Source of the DNA: Elusimicrobiota bacterium
GTDB lineage: Bacteria; CG03; SLGR01; PWQF01
Length of the DNA stretch: 6,168 nt
Assembly (NCBI GenBank): GCA_003556865.1
Contig: PWQF01000186.1
Location: 1-6,168 of the forward strand
Direction: 5' to 3'
The notes under the pieces are model-generated. The model was not told the DNA's origin. It made no database searches and worked only from the letters and a program-made list of their open reading frames with translations. Below are positions 1 through 6,168 of this stretch, piece by piece. Position numbers and translations under genes: made by a program. Positions within the stretch are counted from its first letter, which is position 1. Every line of letters begins with the position of its first letter.

Positions 1-735
1 AAAGATTACCGGCCTCAGGGTATGAGAGCCGCTATTCAGGGCTTCGGTAATGTGGGCAGGTATTCCGCTTTAAAATTTGCCCGTGCAGGGGGGAAAGTGA
101 CCCTGATATCTGAATATGTAGGAGGATCTGATTCCGGACGGGAATTTGTCCTGGTAGTGGACCCGGAAGGGATAGATATAGAAGAGCTTTTTAATTTAAC
201 CCAAAATGAAGGTAAAAGCTTTATGCAGGCCTGTGAAGATATGGGGGCTGAATATAGGAGAGTCGGGGAAAATGAGAGCCTTGAAGGATTCCTTTCAGCT
301 GAAGTTGATGTTTTAATACCGGCAGCCCTGGAAAACCAGATCCGGGAAGATAACCACACTCTGGTTAAAGCCCCAGTGGTTCTTGAAGCGGCAAACGGGC
401 CGGTTACAGGAGAGGCAAGCCTGGCTCTCGGGGAGCGGGGAATAAATGTTCTTCCCGATACCCTGGTTAATGCCGGCGGAGTGGGTGTTTCCAGTCTTGA
501 AACCGAGCAGGCCGTAACCGGAAACTGGTATGATTCCCAAACTGTGGGCCAAAAAAGAGAGGATATGCTTAAAAAATCTGTTGCACTGGCAGCAGATGTT
601 AAAAATACGGCTGGGGAGCTGGGTATAGATTTAACCTGGCGGCAGGCCGCGGATTTTGTGGCTTTACTCAATTTAAGGCAGGCTGCCAGAGCCAATCAGC
701 TGCTTGATGAAAAACTTTCCGATATAATTGAAAAG
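1..735 (+). other. Domain: glutamate dehydrogenase, C-terminal NAD(P)-binding half (partial, N-terminal half upstream)
   Basis: Residues 1 to about 245 match the Rossmann half of Glu/Leu/Phe/Val dehydrogenases, which interconvert glutamate and 2-oxoglutarate plus ammonia. Visible motifs are QGFGNVG at 13-19 (the dinucleotide GxGxxG turn), IPAALENQI at 106-114, EAANGPVT at 129-136, LPD at 151-153 and NAGGVGVS at 157-164. The ANGP and NAGGV motifs favour glutamate over leucine dehydrogenase. The catalytic N-terminal half, with the substrate-binding lysines, must lie before base 1, so activity cannot be judged. Two departures from the family are seen. The residue after beta-2 is Glu38 (ISEYVGG) where SDS-type sequences are usual. 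The usual SYFEWVQN stretch has become SSLETEQA after Ser164, losing the Trp. The domain ends near RQAARANQLL and runs into the nucleotidyltransferase segment without a stop. Confidence 0.9.
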
Positions 736-3700
736 GCTTATGAGCAGACAATTATAAAAGGAAATATAAAAGACAGGGCTATGCTTAAGGAGAAATTTAA
801 GGAAAATGAATCTGAAGTACACTGGAGATTCAGGTTCAACCTTAAAAGGCTTGTAATAGAAGATCTTGTACGGGAAGTTCCGGGTATATCCAGGGTGTGG
901 GGCTTCGGAAGTGTGGCAAAGATGGAGGCCGGTCGCAATTCCGATATAGACATAATAGTTGAGGTTGATTCAGAAATCGCCGGGGAAAAAGCCGCAGAAT
1001 ATTTTAAATCGGTAAATGAGGCTTTAAATTACAGGTTTTCTTCTATAATGCCGGGTCTTTCTTTTGATGTCTCAGATAAGATAAAGCTTAAGAGAGAGAT
1101 TGAAAGCGGTGAAGGTTTTGCGGCAATAGTTACGGGCCGCAGGGTTCATGAGCCGGCAGATTTAATATATGAAAAGCCTGTGGATTCCTATGAATATGAG
1201 CAGACTGCATCTGTCGATGAGATGAAGGAGTTTCTTCAAAAGAGAATGCCGGCAGGTGAGTATGAAAAACTTTCAAGAATACAGGATCCCGCGGTATACC
1301 AATTTCTTTATGAACAGGCGGCTCATATGAATCCGGAAAGCATATTCATAAACACCGGCAGTCAGGAGGATATGGACTATATCCGGCAGCGGTCTATTGA
1401 AACAGGCGAAGAAATTGCACTTGCCCGGGAAGGTCATACCCTTCATTTTGACAATATAGGGGATCAGGCCAGGGACAAGGAAAATACCAGGGTGCTTCTC
1501 CCTGAAGAAAAGTTGGACAGCCTGGTTACCAATACTATGGAGAGAGAAAAAGGTCTTGAAGAGATTAAGAGGATAAGTAAAGGTATAATGGACCAAAAAG
1601 GCCGGGAAATGATAGTTAATTTTGCCACCCTGGGACCGGAGAATTCCGTTTTCAGCATACCTTCAATGCAGATAACCGATTCTTATTATGTTGTTCACAG
1701 CGAGCATCTTCTCTACAGGCAGGGGTATGAGGAATTTGTCAGGAATTCTGAGCTTCCCTACTTTTTTAAGTTTGTCCATTCTGCAGGAGAGCTTAATGAA
1801 AAGAATACATCAAAAAACCTAAATGAGAGAAGAGTTTATATAGACCTTCAGGAAGATACTGTATACAGTATGAACAACCAGTATGCCGGTAACTCGGTCG
1901 GACTTAAAAAACTTGCCCACCGGCTGGGCATAAAGTATGGTGCAAAAGAGGGTTGGCTCTCCGAACATATGCTTATAGCGGGTGTAAAAGACAGTTCCGG
2001 GAATATAACATATTTTTCCGGCGCTTTCCCTTCCGGCTGCGGGAAAACCACAACTTCAATGCTGGAGGTTCTGGTGGGTGACGATTTGGCTTACATCAGA
2101 AATATAGACGGCGCTGCCCGCGCTGTTAACGTGGAAAAAGGTATATTTGGAATAATAGACGGGATAAACAGAAAGGATGATCCCGTGATATGGGATGTGC
2201 TGGAATCAGGTCCCGAAATTATCTTTTCAAATATACTTATGAGCGGTGAGGGTATCCCTTACTGGGAAGGAAAAGTAGCTGATGAAGATATGCCGGAAAA
2301 AGGGATAAACTTTGCAGGAGAATGGGAAAAGGTCTCCGGCCGGCCTGCTTCACATAAGAATGCCCGGTTTACTGCTCCTATAGAAGCTTTTCCAAACCTT
2401 GACCGGAACTGGGACAGGCCCGACGGACATGAAATCTCTTTTATGGTTTACGGGGGCAGGGATACTGAAACTATGCCGCTTGTCTATGAATCACTTGACT
2501 GGGATCACGGGGTTATGATAGGCGCTTCAATAGAATCGGAAACAACGGCTCAGACACTGGGTCAGGAAGGTGTAAGAAAAGTAAGTCCGTTTTCTAACTT
2601 AGATTTTCTCACTATTCCGCTTGGGGAATATATAAGGAATTATATGGAATTCGGCCGTTCCCTTGAGAAATCTCCTTCCATTTTCGGGGTTAATTATTTT
2701 CTTCAGGATTACGAGGGTAACCCTGTAGCCGGAAGAGAAGATGCCATAGTCTGGTACAAGTGGATGTCTGAGAGGTCCAATGGGCGGGTAGGGGCTATAA
2801 GCACTCCGATAGGAAATATACCCAGGTATGAAGACCTCAGGCGTATATTCAGGGATGAGATAAATAAAGAATATACAAGAGAGGAATATTTTAATCAGTT
2901 CACCATAAGGGTTCAGGAAAATATTGCTAAAATTGACAGAATGATTAAGTATTACAATTCTCATTCAGAAGTCCCCGGCGCCTTGTTTGAAAATTTTAAT
3001 GAGCAGCTCCGGCGTCTTAAAGAGGCTGCGGATAAATACGGCAATCACATAAATCCGGAACTGTTTGAGCAGGAAACAGATTTTATTCCCGAAACAATAC
3101 CCGAAGAAAAAAGGATCCCCCGCGTAGTGGAGAGTCCGGTAAAGGTAGCCATAAGCGGCATAGGGCGTATAGGGCGTCTGTATTTAAGGCAGGTAATAGA
3201 GGAGTCCAACCCCAACATAGAAGTTGCTGCTCTGGTGGGCGCCAGTGTAAAGGGAGCTTCTGATGCCCGGGAGGCTCTGGATATTCAGTTACAGTATGCC
3301 CGCAACATAGCCAATCTTTTAAAGAATGACACGGTGCACGGCAGGTTTAATTATGATGTCGAGGCTACTGTTATTGACGGCAGGGTTTATTTACTTATAG
3401 ATGGACGGCGCATACTTGTTGTTGACCGTGATTCTCCTGAAGATCTTCCCTGGGGTGAGCTGGGTATAGATATTGTTATGGAGGCTACCGGTAAGCTTGT
3501 TAAGGCGGATCAGGCTGCTGCGCATATAAAAGGCGGTGCCGGAAGGGTGCTTATAGGCGCGCCGGGCAAGGCCGGTTCAGACGGAAGCCAGTTGGACGGC
3601 ACGTATGTTTACAGGGTAAACAGCGAAGATTTTGGTTATGAGGGTAAGGTTATGAGCAATGCCAGCTGTACTACAAATGCGGCAGCGCCGGTGGTTAAGG

Positions 3701-6168
3701 TTCTTAAGGGGTTTGGGCTGGAGGGTTCGCATATGGTTACAACTCACGCCATGACAGCTTCTCAGACCATACTTGATATGGCCAAGCCTTCCAAGCCGGC
3801 TTCGGCCCTTTCGGGACCCGGCAACATAATAGACACCACAAGTGGTGTGGGAACTGCGCTGGTTGAGGTATTCCCGGAGCTTGCCGGAAAGTTTAGCGGC
3901 AGCGCTATGAGGGTTCCGGTACTTGACGGGAGTATAATAACGGTTTCTGCAAAGCTTTCGGATAATGTAAGCAGGGAAGAGCTTCTTGAGGCATTTGAGT
4001 CTGCTGCTTCCGGTGAACTGGAAGGTACGCTTAAGCTTGATGATATAAAGGTATCCGGCCAGATAGTGGGTCAGCGCACTACAAGTATAGTTGTTCCCAG
4101 TTCTTTTAATGTTCAGGAAGTTGAAGACGGGACCCTGGTCTCTTTTCAGGTATGGTATGATAATGAAGCCGGTTATACAAATCAGTATGTAAGGATGACT
4201 GAGGAGATAGCAAAGGCTGTTGAAGGAGAAAGGCCGGGTACGCAGAGGAGGGCGCCTCCGAAGGTGGAGGAAGTGAAGCCCTCTCCTTTAAGTGAACTTG
4301 CCTCTTACAGCCTTCCTGTTGAAGAAAGGGTTAAAGATACTCTTTCCCGCCCGGTAAGGGTTGCCTTAAACGGCGCCGGCCGCATAAGTCTTGCCGCCGT
4401 AAGGCAGATGGTGGGTAATGAAGATATAAATCTTGTTGCCATAGCTTATCATGATATAGACAGTCTTATTGACCGGCTCAGCTGGGACAGCGTATTTAAG
4501 GAATTTGATGCAGAGATAGGTCGTGGTAAAGATGACCTTTACGAGTATATAACCATAAACGGCAAAAAGGTATATGTGGTTCCCAGCGCCCGTGATGCCG
4601 AAGATATAGCAAATCTTCCCTGGGGAAAACTTGGAATTGACATAGCCATAGATACTACCGGTAAATTTACCAGGCATGCTGATTTACAGCAGCATATAAA
4701 TGCCGGGGCTTCCAGGGTGGTATTAAGCGCCCCGGGCAAAGGGGATGAGTTTAAGGAGCATACCTATGTTTACGGTGTAAACAGCGATGAGCTTAAGGGC
4801 GAGGAAGTTCTCTCCGGGGCCAGCTGCACTACTAATGCTCTGGCCGGTCCTCTCAAGGTTCTTGATGAGGTTTTTGGTGTTGATGCTGCGGCAATGACTA
4901 CTGTTCATGCTCTTACCGCCAGCCAGTCAACTGTGGATAAGAGGGATAAGAAATCACCTGAAAGAGGCCGCGCGGCAAAAAATATAATACTTACCGATAC
5001 AGGTGCGGCCAAGGCCATAGGCCTGGTTCTTCCCGGACTTTCCGGGAAGGTTAAGGGGGATTCCTTAAGGGTTGATGTGCTGGACGGATCGGCCATAATA
5101 CTGAATGTTCAGGTAGACGGGCAGCTGACACCTGACCAGGTAAACGAGGAGCTTTTAAAAGCATCCAGGGGAGCTCTTAGCGGAGTGCTGAAGGTAACCG
5201 ATGATGTTGATGCTTCCAGCCAGATCATAGGTGTGAATGAGACCAGTATTGTAAGTGCCAAATCTACAAGGGTTATACCTGTCTCAAACGGCAAGAGCCT
5301 GGTGCAGCTTAAGATATGGTATGATAACGAGTGGGGCTATACCAACCAGCTCCTGAACCTTACACGTCTGGCAGGGAAAGAACTTAGCCGGCAGAGTGGC
5401 TTTACTGAGGTGAGCGAAGATGGGCTTAGAGAACTGCTTAAAAAAGGTTCCCTGGTTTCCCGGGATCCCGCTGTTTCGGAGCATGAAATAACATCCCGTT
5501 TGCGTTTAGTAGAAACTTATGAAAACAGTGATCTTCTTCCCGGAAAAGTGGTGAAAGTTTACAAAAACCAGAGCCTTGCCGATGAAGTTATTTCCGGTTA
5601 CAGGCTGGCGCAGAAGAATATCGCGGTAAATGCAGCTCAATTTTCAATACTTCCTGAGGCAGAGGTTAATATTGAGGGAAGCCTCCAGAAGCATCCTCTG
5701 GTTATAGTGCAGGATAAGGTCACGCCTCTAAGTGCCGCTTCTGGCGCCCAGGATATTGGCCGGAAGTTCGTTCAGTTGAACCGGAATATGTGGAGAAGCG
5801 GAGTACTGGACAGTGATGTATCCTGGAGAGAAAATTATGGCTTAAATGATAAAGGTGAAGTTGTTATAATAAACTGCGGCGGACTTACGCAGGATATGAG
5901 TTATTTTCGCGGCATTACCAGGCTCCCGACCGCATATCAGGAGATTGGCAAATATTTTACGGAAGAAGAATTTTTAAAGTACTGGAACTCCGAAACTGAT
6001 ACTCTGGACCCGGATATATACAGGGGAATACCTGCTCTTGAGAGCCCTAAACCTCAGGTTGAAAAAGTGGTCAGCCGTCCGGTAAAGGTAGCCATAAGCG
6101 GCATAGGGCGTATAGGGCGTCTGTATTTAAGGCAGGTAATAGAGGAGTCCAACCCCAACATAGAAGTT
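1..6168 (+). CDS. Giant multi-enzyme fusion protein, internal fragment (GDH - nucleotidyltransferase - PEPCK - GAPDH - GAPDH - kinase-like - GAPDH)
   Basis: Frame 1 has no stop codon in 2056 consecutive codons and is open at both ends, so both the true start and the stop lie outside the window. The translation runs through five clearly recognisable enzyme domains, one weaker kinase-like domain and the start of a further GAPDH, in the order given in the call. The linkers between domains (residues about 1019-1045, 1408-1449, 1986-2026) are rich in Pro, Glu and Lys, stay in frame and contain no stop. ATA for Ile and AGG for Arg are common in all domains and linkers, as expected of a single gene rather than a chimera. 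No signal peptide or membrane segment is visible, so this part is probably cytoplasmic. Neither GDH, PEPCK nor GAPDH is normally fused to the others. Reading: certain that it is one open frame, likely a genuine giant protein. The main alternative is that assembly has joined or collapsed repeated pieces. Whether the chain is later cleaved cannot be seen. Confidence 0.93.
838..1185 (+). other. Domain: Pol-beta-like nucleotidyltransferase (MNT / NTP_transf_2 type)
   Basis: Residues about 280-395 carry the signature of the nucleotidyltransferase superfamily. GFGS at 301-304 is followed by eleven residues and then DIDI at 315-318, which fits the hG[GS]-x(9-13)-DhDh pattern with metal-binding Asp315 and Asp317. 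A third candidate carboxylate is Asp356 in LSFDVSDK. The piece after it (LKREIESG, 363-370, then a short strand) resembles the C-terminal end of minimal nucleotidyltransferases, which often ends in a basic helix and a short strand. These proteins transfer NMP groups to proteins, RNA or small molecules; the substrate here is unknown. Its place between GDH and PEPCK in one chain could mean self-modification or regulation of the neighbouring enzymes, but that is speculation. The superfamily call rests on the intact motif; the family within it is not resolved. Confidence 0.75.
1186..1215 (+). other. Short linker between nucleotidyltransferase and PEPCK
   Basis: Residues about 396-405 are rich in Tyr, Glu and Ser and match no motif I know. 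The PEPCK N-terminal helix appears to begin just after them, at about residue 405. There is no Shine-Dalgarno sequence placed before an ATG here that would suggest a separate start for PEPCK. Confidence 0.4.
1216..3054 (+). other. Domain: GTP-type phosphoenolpyruvate carboxykinase, complete (EC 4.1.1.32 family)
   Basis: Residues about 406-1018 (about 613 residues, the usual size of the family) form a full PEPCK, which converts oxaloacetate plus GTP to phosphoenolpyruvate, CO2 and GDP. Motifs in order: NTGSQED at 451-457 (N-terminal GS-E element), DQARDKENT at 488-496 with substrate-binding Arg491, QITDSYYV at 557-564, HSAGEL at 593-598, YAGNSVGLKK at 628-637 with Mn ligand Lys637, EGWLSEHM at 650-657 with Mn ligand His656, the P-loop FPSGCGKTTTSM at 676-687 with the reactive Cys680 and Lys682, VGDD at 692-695 with Asp694 and Asp695 (kinase-2, Mn), SHKNARFT at 784-791, GGRD at 818-821, HGVMIGAS at 836-843, and IFGVNYF at 894-900. 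All catalytic residues I can place by alignment from memory are present. The P-loop has Gly679 where Ala is standard (FPSACGKT). The DQARDKENT and QITDSYYV elements suggest the branch seen in some archaea and bacteria rather than the vertebrate type. The ATP-type enzyme is unrelated in these motifs and is excluded. Confidence 0.93.
3055..3135 (+). other. Interdomain linker PEPCK to GAPDH-A
   Basis: Residues about 1019-1045 are rich in Pro and Glu (TDFIPETIPEEKR) and end in RVVESP, immediately before the first strand of GAPDH-A. The end resembles KVVSRP ahead of the third GAPDH and TLSRP ahead of GAPDH-B, so a short shared lead-in marks each GAPDH boundary. Such linkers are typical of tethered, independently folding domains. 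Confidence 0.6.
3134..3225 (+). repeat. Exact 92-bp direct repeat, copy 1 (start of GAPDH-A)
   Basis: Bases 3134-3225 are identical to 6077-6168, with the same reading frame and an offset of 2943 nt (981 codons). The left boundary is real: base 3133 is A and base 6076 is C, and the flanking linkers differ. The right boundary is unknown because copy 2 ends at the window edge. Confidence 0.97.
3136..4221 (+). other. Domain: glyceraldehyde-3-phosphate dehydrogenase A (first copy)
   Basis: Residues about 1046-1407 match phosphorylating GAPDH, which oxidises glyceraldehyde-3-phosphate to 1,3-bisphosphoglycerate with NAD(P) and phosphate, and runs in reverse in gluconeogenesis. Seen: SGIGRIGR at 1052-1059 (Rossmann turn), LLKNDTVHGR at 1106-1115, PWGELGIDIVMEATGK at 1150-1165, the catalytic loop SNASCTTN at 1219-1226 with nucleophile Cys1223, TTHAMT at 1247-1252 with His1249, TSGVGTA at 1280-1286 in place of the usual STGAAKA, AMRVPV at 1302-1307 with Arg1304, and WYDNEAGY at 1385-1392. 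The catalytic Cys and His and the phosphate-site Arg are kept. Oddities: the loop after beta-2 has no NDL-type Asp (LVGASVKG) and carries an insertion of roughly 15 residues before LLKND, and the nearly invariant NEWGY has Ala for Trp. Length (about 360) is slightly above the usual 330-340 because of that insertion. Confidence 0.92.
4222..4347 (+). other. Proline/charge-rich linker between the two GAPDH domains
   Basis: Residues about 1408-1449 contain a basic-then-proline stretch (TQRRAPPKVEEVKPSP) and then a short amphipathic segment (SELASYSLPVEERVKDTL) leading to SRPVRV, the first strand of GAPDH-B. No motif of a known domain is seen. It is probably a flexible tether. Confidence 0.6.
4348..5385 (+). 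other. Domain: glyceraldehyde-3-phosphate dehydrogenase B (second, diverged copy)
   Basis: Residues about 1450-1795 form a second full-length GAPDH (about 345 residues). Seen: NGAGRIS at 1457-1463 (the usual NGFGRIGR has Ser for the last Gly), LPWGKLGIDIAIDTTGKF at 1539-1556, SGASCTTN at 1605-1612 with nucleophile Cys1609, MTTVHALT at 1632-1639 with His1636, ILTDTGAAKA at 1663-1672 with phosphate-site Thr1667 and Gly1668, LRVDV at 1689-1693 (RVPV in most enzymes), and the canonical WYDNEWGYTNQ at 1773-1783. The NAD ribose-binding NDL motif is replaced (VAIAYHDI), and the SVHG loop reads SVFKEF. GAPDH-A and GAPDH-B are recognisably related but only share short blocks, so their duplication is old or they were recruited separately. 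GAPDH-B is closer to the family consensus at its catalytic and C-terminal motifs, while GAPDH-A keeps the better SVHG-type loop. Confidence 0.92.
5386..5457 (+). other. Short charged segment after GAPDH-B
   Basis: Residues about 1796-1819 (SRQSGFTEVSEDGLRELL and following) follow the GAPDH C-terminal helix. No motif is recognised; it probably leads into the kinase-like segment. Confidence 0.4.
5458..5955 (+). other. Domain: degenerate protein-kinase-like fold (tentative)
   Basis: Residues about 1820-1985 resemble the layout of small kinase-fold proteins (HipA, APH or related). KVVKVYK at 1849-1855 looks like the N-lobe strand with the ATP-contacting Lys (Lys1852), followed by DEVISGYRLA as a possible alpha-C helix. 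LVIVQDKVTPL at 1900-1910 looks like the hinge strand. SGVLDSDVSWRENYG at 1933-1947 looks like a catalytic loop with Asp1937 or Asp1939 and Asn1945. KGEVVIINCGGL at 1951-1962 sits where the metal-binding DFG-type motif would be, but has Asn-Cys-Gly. If the reading is right, loss of that Asp makes this a pseudokinase or a relic. The call rests on spacing and pattern only; no exact kinase motif is intact. It is the third element of the 981-codon module, between GAPDH-B and the next GAPDH. Confidence 0.42.
5956..6076 (+). other. Linker between kinase-like segment and third GAPDH
   Basis: Residues about 1986-2025 begin with a short acidic helix (FTEEEFLKYW), then a Pro/Lys/Glu-rich tail (SPKPQVEKVVSR) like the linker before GAPDH-A. 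The resemblance at the protein level (RVVESP against KVVSRP) stops being a DNA identity exactly at base 6077, where the repeat begins. Confidence 0.5.
6077..6168 (+). other. Domain: third GAPDH, N-terminal start only (cut by window edge)
   Basis: Residues 2027-2056 (PVKVAISGIGRIGR and on) are the first strand, dinucleotide turn and first helix of a GAPDH Rossmann domain. They are identical to residues 1046-1075 of GAPDH-A. The rest of the domain lies beyond the window, so its completeness is unknown. It shows that the protein continues with at least one more GAPDH, or that the assembly has looped back onto GAPDH-A. Confidence 0.85.
6077..6168 (+). repeat. Exact 92-bp direct repeat, copy 2 (start of third GAPDH, truncated by window)
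   Basis: Identical at every base, including all synonymous positions, to 3134-3225. It ends exactly at the last base of the window, so 92 bp is a minimum length. Identity at silent sites implies very recent duplication, gene conversion or an assembly effect. Confidence 0.97.

Noticed and set aside
36..695. A 219-codon open frame on the minus strand, the longest of about a dozen such frames across the window
   Set aside because: It lies antisense to the conserved GDH domain, its translation has no recognisable motif and is a Ser/Pro/Thr-rich product typical of the complement of a biased coding strand. The other minus-strand frames (for example 2599-2964, 1273-1596, 4366-4677) fail for the same reason.
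3107..3135. Possible internal translation start for GDPH-type product: AAAGGA near 3110 followed by in-frame GTG at 3127, just before GAPDH-A
   Set aside because: The frame is open upstream through PEPCK, the Shine-Dalgarno-like match is short and arises from a Glu-Lys-Arg linker, and the equivalent GTG before the third GAPDH (6067) has no such site. No evidence that it is used.
4246..4275. AGGAGG at 4246-4251 with in-frame GTG codons at 4264 and 4273, overlapping a small hairpin (GGAGG, three-base loop, CCTCC)
   Set aside because: Spacing to the first GTG is longer than usual for ribosome binding, there is no stop before it, and the purine run simply encodes the Gln-Arg-Arg linker. Most likely chance.
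3134..6168. Insertion sequence or transposon bounded by the 92-bp direct repeats
   Set aside because: The interval encodes GAPDH and a kinase-like segment in frame with the flanks, no transposase or inverted terminal repeat is seen, and the repeat itself is GAPDH coding sequence. Domain duplication explains it better.
1..6168. Separate operon of gdh, pckG and gap genes fused by sequencing error
   Set aside because: There are no stops, overlapping start-stop pairs or convincing ribosome sites at any of the domain junctions, and linkers keep coding character. Several independent errors would be needed.

Overview
The whole window is coding. Frame +1 is open from base 1 to base 6168 (2056 codons, no stop, no start at the left edge and no stop at the right edge). 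It reads through a chain of recognisable enzyme domains, so the window is an internal slice of one very large gene. No other gene, RNA gene, promoter, terminator or mobile element is supported. Residue numbers below are window codon numbers.

Order of domains on the + strand: (1) C-terminal NAD-binding half of a glutamate dehydrogenase (ELFV family), residues 1 to about 240. (2) A Pol-beta/MNT-type nucleotidyltransferase domain, about 280-395. (3) A complete GTP-type phosphoenolpyruvate carboxykinase, about 405-1018. (4) A first glyceraldehyde-3-phosphate dehydrogenase (GAPDH-A), about 1046-1407. (5) A proline- and charge-rich linker. (6) A second, strongly diverged GAPDH (GAPDH-B), about 1450-1795. 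(7) A degenerate protein-kinase-like segment, about 1820-1985. (8) The first 30 residues of a third GAPDH, which repeats the start of GAPDH-A base for base over 92 nt and runs off the window. GAPDH-A, GAPDH-B and the kinase-like segment therefore look like one 981-codon module that may be repeated in tandem.

Taken at face value the enzymes outline a gluconeogenic route from amino acids: glutamate to 2-oxoglutarate, oxaloacetate to phosphoenolpyruvate, and the triose-phosphate step. They share one chain with a nucleotidyltransferase and a kinase-like domain that could be regulatory or relics. The PEPCK keeps its catalytic set. Both GAPDHs keep the catalytic Cys and His but have unusual NAD-binding loops.

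Organism: the sequence looks bacterial, with moderate G+C and frequent ATA (Ile) and AGG (Arg) codons evenly through all domains. Giant genes that string central-metabolism enzyme domains together suggest Omnitrophota or another candidate phylum with outsized proteins. This is inferred from architecture and is not proven by the window. Minus-strand open frames exist but lie antisense to conserved domains and are not genes.
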